Positions 26,001 to 38,000 of a DNA stretch of 64,000 nucleotides are shown here, piece after piece. Origin of the DNA: Lineus longissimus (lineage: Eukaryota > Nemertea > Pilidiophora > Heteronemertea > Lineidae); contig NC_088311.1 of assembly GCF_910592395.1 (NCBI RefSeq), forward strand, positions 7,878,501 through 7,942,500, in the 5' to 3' direction. Both the position numbers and the translations under genes were made by a program. The notes under the pieces are model-generated. The model made no database searches. It was not told where the DNA came from and saw nothing but the letters and a program-made list of their open reading frames with translations. How positions within the stretch are numbered: the stretch's first letter is position 1; the number at the start of each line of letters is the position of its first letter.

Positions 26001-29000
26001 GAAACAAATATGCTAAAATTCCACTTCCGTTTTCGTGATGTGGTTTATCTTTCAGCAGGCACTGCCTGCTTCGTGAAGCCAACAGTTCAAAGCAAACTCA
26101 GATTGTGACAAGCGGTATTTCTACTAAAAGCAAGACCACGATAGAATGCGCAAACCTGATTTCTTTGTCGCACTGTAAGCCCGCCTCTTCCGATTCATCG
26201 ATGTTACCCGTGTCGAAGATGCGGGCATACAACTCTTGCGAATGGGGATCGAGTAGAAAGAGCGATGCCCGGTCCGCATTCACTAGTGTTTTCGCATAAT
26301 TCTGTTTGAAAAAGATTAAAGGAGACAAAATGCAGAGGTGAAAAAAATCATGCAAGAACAGACATGCAAAGGGGGGCAACTGCAACCATAAAGGGGTTGA
26401 TCCATGACTAACGAAATGCTGATGCACAAAATTTAAAGGTGAACTATAGTTTGGGATTTAGGGGATGAAAAACATGACATACACCAGGTTCAGACAATTT
26501 ATTAAACATGTTCCCACATGCAGATTCTAACAACAACTCAAAAGTCCCATACACCACAAATATTTGACTGGCATCATGTGCTCAAATGACTTAGTTTTTT
26601 CTCATCTAGTTTTAAGTTTTTGTATTCCCACAATGCTTATTATGTGGCTACAGGATCTTCCAAAATTTCAGGTGAGTTGGCGGCCATTTTGTATCTTGGT
26701 GGCCATTTTTGAATGCATACAGAACCCAGTGTGTCCCAAGCTGATATGAGAGGCTGTTTTAGATGGTACATTGTTTATACAAAGCAAGTTTTTTTCATTA
26801 AAAAGGAAAAAGCCCAAAGATCAACACCACAAGTTTAAGGTAAAAAGTAATTAAAAATATCAAAAACAATGTGCTGGTCTTGCAAGAGAAAAGTGTACCA
26901 TCAACTAAAGTGCATCAAATCTAACATTTTTAAGTGCAGAAAAACCCCCCTGATAAAAGTCAAATATTTGAGGTGCTTTATATCAAACACAGATAATAAA
27001 AGATAGATGAAGGACAGGCCCAAACCTGATTTCCTTTTTCTGACTAGTCTCCGGCTGAGGTCCGAGACCATTCCCTATGTCAAATATCCGCGCATACAAC
27101 TCACGTGTTTGATAATCGACTAGGAATAATGACGCTCGGTCGGCGCTCACTAATTTTTGTGCATAGTTCTAGAGAGAGGAAATGGGGATATTTCAAGTTA
27201 GGGAGCACTCTAAAATTTGTGTCTCGGTAAACCACAAAATAGGAGACATTGTGGTACGGAAGAACATAAACATGTAAATCCTTTTGCTGCGGTAGCCATT
27301 TTCGGGCCAACACCATCTTGCGCTGACAGTGGATACCAATACTGAACAGAGCCGCTTACTTTTATCTGAACGGTCAAAACTCATCAAAAGTGTCGCCATC
27401 TAAACTATTAAGATGAAAGAAAAATCCCCAAGTGCATTTGGCACGTTTAGATAGGGTTTGCCCAAGTGCTGGGCATGACGTGCCCTACATACGTCACCCG
27501 CACTTTACAAGGCGGGGAACATGACGTGCTATGCCCATCACCTGCAGCAAAAAGGTTAATATAACTCTTAGACAGAAGTCAATCACTTATTCACCCCATG
27601 TACAAATTAAACCTTTATCGCACTGGTGAATAAGAGGTTTAACAGTAACAGGCCGATAGTTTAAAAGTGAGTTCTCCTTAGGATTTGATCAACTTTACAG
27701 ATTAATCGAAAACATGATACTAATTAACTTACCATGATCTTCATGATGACCATGTCCATGCTCACAATGTCTTGAAATATTGACCTAAAAAAATTATGAA
27801 TGAAATGAAAAGTTGACCAAGGGAACTATGAGCCATCAAAGTATCAATGGTGGACATACCCGTTGAGTTCAATACAAGGATATCACAGATATCTGGCCCT
27901 GACCTACTCAAACCCTGGTTCAGAGGTCACCAGGATATTGCCCAGACTCAGTCTTCTGCTTGGTTTGTGAAGTGGTTCAAATAGGGATCTCATCAGAATC
28001 ACATTGATCCTTTGGTGGCAATTCCTTAAGGATTTTTTTCAAATATTTCAAGGAGTACTAAGAATTAGTAACTTACTTTGTGACAGCCAAGAGAAAATCG
28101 TTCAACTTTCTCTGAGTGGTCATGCTGTGATACATCTGGAACAAATATGAAAATGTGTCAGTTTGGATGGAAAATTCGAAAGAAAGGCCGATATTTCTTG
28201 TTTAATTGAAAATTTAAAAAATATCTTTATAATCCTATAGTATTAAAGTGCCACATACAGCAAAGGTGTGATTCAACAACAGCGGTTTACATTTAGAGTT
28301 TTGCCACTTTCACAGGCTTTGGAGTTATTTATCATTGCTGAGCCAATATCTTACAATGAAAATAATCCAATGCCCGTGAAATTTGCATGGTTCCCAGTTT
28401 CACCGCTGTAGTGGAACTATAAGCGTAAGGGTACAGTAGGTTGAAAGTCACAAGTTGGTACAGACAGAAAGTGTTGGAGTCAACGAATTATCAAGTCTCC
28501 ATAAAGTGTGTCTCCCTGCTTTAAGATTCTCATCCACTCTCTGATGCTTTGATAGAGTGTAGGAAGAAAGTGGAAAAGGAGGGAAGGTTTGAACAAAATG
28601 AAAGAATTTGAAAAGGTAGGGAAGGTTAAACCTCACAATTGACCCTACACAAGGACATTAAATAAGTAAGGACGCCACAAAAAATAGAACACTAACACAG
28701 CACAGGAAAGACACTTTTATGTATTACAGAAATTGTGTTTGATGAAATAAACCTTTGTACTCAACAGAGTCCTACAAGAAAACTATCCAGATGCCCACTC
28801 TTTAGTGAGAAGAACTGGATCTCCATTGCTAGTCCATTGTGATTGAATACTTGTCCTTACACTAAAGACTTTCAGGAGGTCAGCCGTGGACAGAGACAGG
28901 AGCCTCCAAGTGTCATTCACCTATGATTAGTGGAGGATGGAGGATGGTCAGCTGATGTCATTAGAGTGACTTCCTTCAGTCAGTGTACTGAGGATGTCTT

Positions 29001-32000
29001 TTTTATAGTGCAAGGATGAAATATTTACAAGGTAAATTTCTGAATGTGATAAAAGATATTTCATCATGATCATGACCACTGAAAACAAAATAACGTTTTA
29101 AGCCTGAGTATGTGCAGGGGGCATGCTATTATTGTGTGTGCTGGTGGTTGGAGGAACAGCTACTATGACTGCAACCACAGCAACAGGGACAATCACTAAA
29201 ACAGAATGAAAACGCATTAAGGTCACCAATACAAATGCTCAAGTCATTTTAAACATAGTACGATGCCATTTCAAGGCACAGAAAAGTTCATTTGTCAAAC
29301 TACTTCCAGCTCATTACCGCTGTATTTTGGACATTGAAATGAATCGGTCAAACCAATTTCAAAATCACAATTTTGATTTATCAATATCCTGCTACATTGT
29401 CCACCAGATGGGACGCATTCTATTTTAGTCGAACCAATAAAAGCCATTTCATTATTCCAATCTCATCAATACCATCCAATATTGTAGCATTTGCCATGGC
29501 AATCTTGCAATAAGATGGGGAAAATCATATATACGTACTCTTAAATCACTATTAAACAGTGGTCCTGAATTTGATAAGTCTACTTTCTTTGGACCATCCA
29601 ACTTTAGCCATGAATCCTTTGCCACAAAAAAGGGCATTGGGGGACTACAGGCAGGAGTTAGTGGTCAAATTGGTAGTCTTCTGGTGATCAGTATGCTTCG
29701 ATGTACTGTGAGATATGAGAGACCCCTACTGGCAACGTTGGGTAATTTGATCTGACCTATCTGGGTCCTACCTATAGCGCCCCTTTATAAAGTTTGTTCA
29801 AAAACATCAGATTTCAGGACCATCATTCAAAAGTAACTCAAAATGTCTAAAACCAAGGCATCTAACACCAAATGTGGTAAAATGGGACAAACCTCCTCTG
29901 CATTTGATTTCTACGAAAAATGACAGACAAATGACAAACAGTTAGAAAGTTTTGTGGGGGCTAGGGAACAATTCTGAATGCTAGGAAGACTATATGGACA
30001 CATAAACAATCGCATAAGAAATTCTATGCTTATATTTTTTCTAGCTTTATCACTGTAAATAAGTAGAAACCTTTGTTTTCTTGAACTGTCAACGAAAATT
30101 TATTTCAAACCTAGTGCCTGGTTGTCTGATCGTTGTTTTTATGCATGTAACATGTGTAAGAAGATATCATAAACACACAATCCATATTTATCTAGATTCT
30201 CAAGTCCATAAGATATAAATTTATTTTCAACAAACTAGATTCTTAAGTCTAAAAGATATAAATTTATTCTAGCAACAACTTCGTTAAGAACAATATACTT
30301 ATACACATTTATGCCACACTGAACCACCATCAGCAGATTACATTTTACATGTAAAGAGAATTTTAGCCCATCCATAAGACAGAAAAAATGATCAAAATAA
30401 TGAAAATAAGGTTTAAACACAATCAGTGAACTTCAGTGCAGTACAGATAGTCTTAATTGATTTTTGGTAGACATATCATGGCTTTAAAGAATGTAGTTGT
30501 CATCAAAATTTTAATTAGAATATAAGGATGGATGCAGCAAATTCCCCATCATTTCAGTTTCTTATAGTGCCGATTAGGTCTAAAGTTTACTTTGAATTTA
30601 TCATGTGGTTTGACATATGTACACAAGACAGTGCAAGATGGAAGAGAAATCAAGTGAATATATCATGAAAGTGCCACATGCAGAAGGAGTGGAAAAACTG
30701 TACAGAAATACAAAACGATTGGCTAATACCTAAAGGAGTATACTCGAGAATGGTACATTAAACCAACTATTCCCCCAAGGGACTGCCAAGTACCCAAGTA
30801 ATTGAGGCAGAAAGCTTCGACTCAAATTATACCGAAATGACACAAAATGAGCACAGCCTCTTTAAGGTAAGGTAAGATGATACAATTATAGCCTCAGTGT
30901 GCGCCAATATGTAACACCAGTTCTTTTCAACACCGTTGGGTTATAGTACTTTGCTATAAACGTACCAATTTACCTTAATCAGTAATGTTTGTGAAAACCT
31001 TGTTTTTCACCACTCCTGGGGATTTTTAAACTCTCCACCCGCAGAAAAAACCAAAAAAAACCCGAAAAAACCCTGTGTTCTTCATTCTAGGGACAAAGTG
31101 GCTCTTCGTCCTTACAAAGGAGACACAAATTAACAACGAAAAAATAGATAATCATTTCATGCATTGAAAATGTCATTGACGTTACCTCAGCATAGTACAG
31201 CGCTATTGTTCCCCAAACTAGGTAGCTGCTACAAATCTGGCGGGGAAAAAGCAATTAGCTAATGTTAGTATGTGATATCATGTTAGATGGAAGGCAGTAT
31301 TAACTGTTATTCTGAAAGCCAGCCTAACTTCACAATACATGTACTTACCTGTGAAAAATTTGCTAAAATACAATGCTTTTTTCACCAAACTAGGGTGGAT
31401 CAGTACAATTCTATATACAAAGGAGGTGTGTTTGTTAGTAATGAGCTACCAGATCGGATGGGAATATTTTTTCTTCGATGAAAATTGACATTTCAATTAA
31501 AGGCTCCATTTATTAAAAAATTTGAAATTTTAAATAGAATTCAAAAATTTCTAATCAATCAAATAAATATATTCATGTACTGAACTGATAAATACTATGA
31601 ATATCAAATTTCCGCAAATTTGCATGCATTATAACTGCAGAGACAATGTTTAAATAATGGCCTTTGCCTTAAAGGAGGCTTGTAGCCACTCTTCTGGGAA
31701 GCATTTAAAAATGTCAATCTGTTAGCTCGTTTTTTTCAATATCAAATTTTTTAAGAGGCGAGGTTTGGGGATGCGTCATGGCGAGTTTGAATAAATCAGA
31801 GCCGAAATAATCAGACAAATCAATGCGTCAATGAAGTGTATCATTTTGATAAAAGACATTCCCCATTCGCTAGTATTGACTTTTATGTATATTTCTGCAA
31901 AGGTAATATACTTAATATGCCTGAGAAAATTTTTCAGAAAATATACTTGTCTTCTGGTTAAGACAATTCAGGTTACATGTATGCCAAATATTTGGTCTAA

Positions 32001-35000
32001 TGTCTTTAAACAAAGCCTGCGTGCACCAGTATTTAGCGATATATAAGTGATTTTGTCACTCAAACCTCGGATGTAAATTCAATAGAGTAGACGCATTTCA
32101 TTAAATAAGTCCATTAAATCAGAGAAATTACTCGCTAATTACATTATTCCTGAGACTATATCACCTAATGAGCTTTGGAGCTGAGAAAATTTTTCAAATA
32201 ACCAAAATTTTCCTCCATGGAATAAGAAGCAATTGTACTAGGAGCTGAAATAATTTGGCTTATTAGGTCTTTAACGCATGAAGCATTGTGTATTGCACGA
32301 ACAGCAGTAAGTTTTGTCTTGACCGTCTGGCTAAGAAAGGAGGGTGAAAATAAAGCATCTAACATAGCAATCATGTTAGACGCATTCTGTTTTGGCACTG
32401 GCAGGGAAAAAAGGCCAGATTTATTTCTGGTTTACCTCAGCACATTGGACGCCTACTTGTCCCCATATTATGTAACTGCTGGTGATCTAAAAAACAGAGG
32501 TTAGTTAGTCAGCACAACAACTAATTATTTGATAAGGGCTGAGCCTATTCGATGCTGGCAATTTGAAACAAAATGATAAATGATAATCATAAGTGTTGCA
32601 TAATGGATAAAATTGCAAAAACAGATAGATGAGGATTTATACCAAGTTGGCATTGCTTAATTTCATCAAAGAACGAAAATGAAGATTCCAAAATGACTGA
32701 TTTGCGATTTCATTAGTTTCAAATTCTCAGCAAAAGCCAATTTATGATTAGTTGTTACTGCATTCTGCAACCCAAACATTTGGTAAAGCGTTCCAAGGGA
32801 CAAAGCAGTTCCTTGAGGAAGCTTTCCAAAACATCCACCTCACCTCAAGAGGAGCAATGCCAACTGTACATATGCAGTGTGATTGTGTGTTCAAATGTAC
32901 AGTTGACACTATCAACCAAGATGAGATGGACAATGTGATGCAACACTTTACCTCATCTAACTTTAATACCAACTGACTCCACATAATATAACTGGCAGCA
33001 ACCTGAAGACATACACATAGAATTCAGCAAAATCGGTTGAGAAATCGAAACATGTTCTTATCTTCAAGTTGGAGCTTCAGTAAAACTATCAATTCAAAAG
33101 TGACAAAGATTTCTTCTCCAAAACCAATGCAGAAGTTAACCTGAGATTTTTATGTCGATCAGAGCAGAAATCTGTGGCTACAAACCAAAATTGTCAGACT
33201 AGTGTTTCATGAACCATCCAGGTCTATCAAAGGTACTGGCTTCACTTCGTCATAGCTTCAGACTTCTACCCCAGGCTGATATTCAAAGATGCCTTTTTGA
33301 AAACCGTGTCTATGCTATTTTTCATAAAGTATATTGGGTGTGGTACATTGCCCACTATGCTATCACCCCATAAGATATAAAAGATATCGCAGGTAACATC
33401 GTTTTCATGACAGGCTGTAAATTTGGTCTGAGGACCAGATATTAGCTTTTGGCACGTACAGTTCCTTTTATAACAATCAAGTACCTTTTTCTTTTAATGA
33501 AATGGAGACATTAATCCAATGGTAAGCAACTAAGATCATGAACACAAAAACAACATGACATCATAAAGCTTTTTAACAACTTTGAACTTTCCATAAAAGG
33601 TATATATTCATTTTTCGATCATGTTTTTTTCTTCATCATGGAGGTAGGAAATGCTTAGTTGAACTTACTTCTTCATCTTCCTCTGCAAACGATGGATTCC
33701 CTGCAGTCCGGTACAGCTCTACCACCCCTGAAGAAGAAGAAGAAGAAGAATATAATCAGTTACCATTTACAAGAAACCCAGTTCACTGACAGGAAAACCT
33801 CACGTCCACTGGTGATGCATTGCACTAAGAAACTTATCTGAAGTTGGAATGGGAGTCAGGACACTGTGAAACCTCTTTATTGCCCAACTTCCCAATACAA
33901 GGAAAATGGCCTCGCATAATCAGCAATGATATTAGCTGCGCTTACACCACGAAATATTGGTGGACCAATTGCACTTACACCACCACATTGCCGCGACAAA
34001 TTGGTTCGGCAATCCATTGCCGATACAAATTGCCGAGCTAATTTGTCCCACCAAGCTTGATGGTCCAAATTCGCCCGGCTTGTTAAAAGCTCGGCTTTGT
34101 CGTCGTGTACGCGCAAATGGATCGGCAATTAGCTAGTTAGATGGTTCGGCTCCAGGCGGCGCTTTCGAAATGGCGCTTTCTGCCAAGGCTTTCCGCGTTC
34201 TGCTTATTGTTTGCGCGCCATCTGTAGCCGGATTTTATAACTAGCTGCAGCGCTGGTGTAAGCGCTTGGTGGATTTTCGATGGTGCGGCATTGGTTCCCG
34301 AACCAAGATTGGTGGTCCATTTTCAGGTGGTGTAAGTGCGGCTATAGTTGATGAAGACTGAGGTATGGATGACCTAGGTATTGAACACCTTGGTATTGAG
34401 CATTTTGGCATTGATTGTCTTGGTATTGAACCTCAATATCCAATTAGCAATTTGGCACGCATGAGATGTGTCAATCAATTTCTATCAGGTTACTAAGGTT
34501 TTCAATAAAATGATCCGGGGAGAGATGCCAGCAGATGAAGCGGAAACTTTTAGAGAGTGAATCCTCTGATGGAGAAAATGCTATTTCTGATGGCTGGCGT
34601 CAATGAGGGACTTTATCAACAAAAGATGGCAGCAGTAGTTACCGGTCAAATACAGTACAGACTCTCTTTGTTGGCGAACTTGAGGAGGGACTGGAAACTA
34701 CTGCCTTTGCCTTTGGGTCATAAGGTTCCTCATTAAAGTGGCATGCTTCATGATTGGAGATGGTGTAACCCACGTATCTACACCAGGAAATTTATTCAAG
34801 GTAAAACATCAAACAGTTCCTGACCTCCGGCAGAATGTAATAACTAAATCAAGGCAACCAAAACTTGTGGAGCAAGACCGAGCAATTGTGTCTTCAGACT
34901 CAATTAACTATCTAAAGACAGAAGTGAATTGAGTTAATTGTGAGAATGATGACCTACCTACAACTTCTCCATTCGAGTGTGTGATAGGCTGCGCTAATAC

Positions 35001-38000
35001 TGATTGAGCATGTTCTCCATTTATTGCAACTCCCTCGGGAAACCTTTCATCCTGAAGGAGAAGAAACCAAATCAATGAAACCATTAGCGAAAGAACGGCC
35101 AACAATTATGAATGGCATGGTTACAGGCGACAAGGAAAAAATACTCGGCTAGTCTCCGTAACTCAGCAAATCAGTCTGGTGAACATTAACCCATTCAATT
35201 CCATGTTCAAGAAAAATCTCGCCACACCTGTTTGCTAACCTTCTCTTTCGTTCTAGTGACAATGCTGGATGAATAAGGACAACATGCCTTGATGCGATTT
35301 AGCTGAAAGCTCCATTACAAAATTGCAACATAGTGCCAAAAAGTTCCTTCACCGGCAAGATGGATATATGGGCAGATTGATCTATCAATTGATTTTTGAT
35401 ACTGGTATATCTTCAAACGCCTGTGACCACATGGTGCAATGGAGGTCCAGGTGGGCAGAGAGAATACACATTGGCCATGTTGGTCTGCTTGCAGAATGTA
35501 CTCACCCCTAAAATTTCATTTATTCGTACTGTTTCTTTGGTCTCTGCTACGTAGGCTGCTATACAAGTACCACGGCCCACTCTTTGTGAAAATGATGAGG
35601 TTTTGTTGCTGAAAAAAGATCATCAAGTTTTCAATTTACCAGCCTGGTGATTTTGATAAAAGGCTATAAACTTCTACAGTCAATGGGCAACAATAGTTAA
35701 CGGACATTAGACACAAGTTAGACACATGTTTCTCCAATCAAGTTCTGATATTACTTTTTTCAATAAAAATATGTTTCAACAAAGCAACATATGTGCTGGT
35801 TTGTTCTGATGACCCTTAACATATAACAGTTTAAAAAAAACAACTCAGTATCAGAAGAAATTGCATGCAACTTACTTGTTTGTGTTTGGATTGAAACAAT
35901 AAAGTTCCTGAAAGAAAGAGAAAAGAAAACTATTGACTCAACAAATCTTCATGAACTTTACCAAAATTTGCTCAATCCTCACCAAATCTGTCTTCAAAAC
36001 TGCAAGATAGTGTTCCAGTGATAGTCATCAATGTAACCATCATCCTCCATTTGCTAATGGGTACAGTGTTCATGGGTACAGAAGGGATCAATGTAAGATA
36101 GTATTTCACCACAAGTGGGCTCAGGTGCCACTAAGAACGTCATAAAGTACCCTGTTGTCTTTCCCATTGTAGCGATTGTTTCCAATCGAGGTGGAAGCCA
36201 CTACCTACGGCATTGCCAGGAGGTCACTTTAGAGAGTACACACTCGACAGACTGCAACCACACCATATTTTGCCCTTAAGCAAATCATGAGCACCATTCA
36301 TTGACATGGTTACTGCCTCTGACATATCTGATCTGATGGTGGAGACCAGTTTAAAGGGATTCCTTTATAAGCCTCTTGCTATGGACTTCAACTAAAGGTA
36401 GAAGCGTACCATTTCCTTTTAAAAGCAATTTGGCCGATGGCAGGTTTAGGGATAGCTCATATTGAGCTGGTAAACCAGACAGGTGGACTGGGGGCTAAGG
36501 TTATGACTGCATAGCTGCATATTTTTCAGCAATGCCCCTTATGTTATACACTAGAACGTTTCCACTGAGGACAGCCTTGGTACTACCAGTGTTGTCCCTT
36601 ATTGGGAGTTGTCTTAATTCGTACCAAGGTCGAATTGAATAGAAATGACCGAATTTGGGATCCAAAGCAATCTCCCTGTAGAGATGCTGTCATGCTAACA
36701 GAGATAATATTGAAACCAGATTCCCTGCTTAAGGGTGATGGTATATCACAAAGTCTCTGAATAAAGGCCCCACCACAAACAAAGGTTATGGTATCAAAGA
36801 TAAGCATCTTACCTGACTGTTTTCATCTATGAGATAAAGATTGTACCCATCAGCATTGACCACTGAAACCAAAGCAGAATCCATTAGGGATATAATGATT
36901 AGAACAATCAGTCGGATATAGCCATGGAACCATCACCACGTTTCTCTTTTATTGGGGGAAGTTGGTGGCATGTTTGATATTGAAGAATTTGGTTCAAGAA
37001 CACGATAGTGCTGAACAGCAAACCCCAGTCGCATCATGTGGAATCAGAAGCGACCTCTTCCAGTATCTCCAACTGCTCCAAGTCAAGGCCAACAAGCAAT
37101 ATTTCCAAAGGGAATATGTAGTCCATTTCCAAAGTGACTGAGTAGTCTATTAAAGGCATTCGTCATTGAATGTTGAAAGTTGAAATTTGTAATTAAATTT
37201 AAGTTTTCAATTGCATGAATACATACTGAATACAAATTTCAACATTGCCGTTGCATATACAAATATACGAATTCTATGTGTACCAAGTTCCAGCATATTT
37301 GGATGCATGATAACTGTACAACGACATTGTGTATAATGCATTTTTTTTCCTGGACCACCAGTGATTTATGAGCGGTGTTTCTCTTTGATGGTATCTGTCA
37401 CCTCCCTTACCTGATGCTACACATGTGGTGAGTTCGTTAAGCACCTGTGCCTTGTTTGGATGTTGATGAATGTCCCGCGTAAGCTCTTGGAGCATTTTCC
37501 GCTTGTCGGCGTGCACACAGAACTGAAAACACAAGAGAAAAATATCATATACTTTTTGCATTTTTTCAACCAGGTATTGTGCACTGTGTAATATTCAGTA
37601 AAATTAGAACTAAGGAAATGCACCAATAACCTTTTTTTCCAATGAAATAAGACACCTTGGAAAAAATGATAAGTGGTAAAATTATCATACTGTTATCAAG
37701 TATCCTTTATAGCTGACAGTATTTTTGCAACCGAGTATTAAAATCAGACGACTCAGATCTGTCAAGCTCATCTTATATCAGGAAATGTTCCCATCAATCC
37801 GCAAAATTCTATCATCTAACATCTGAAGACATATTATTGCCAGACATGCGTAAAATGGCCATTCGTGTTGCAACGTTATTCAATGAATTTTTTGGTGATG
37901 ATAGGCACAACGTCTTTGCGATTTGGTGATAATAATTCTTCTGATGTTACAAATGTAGAGTAGCATAACCAGAATAACCAGAATAGCCAACGGGCACGAC

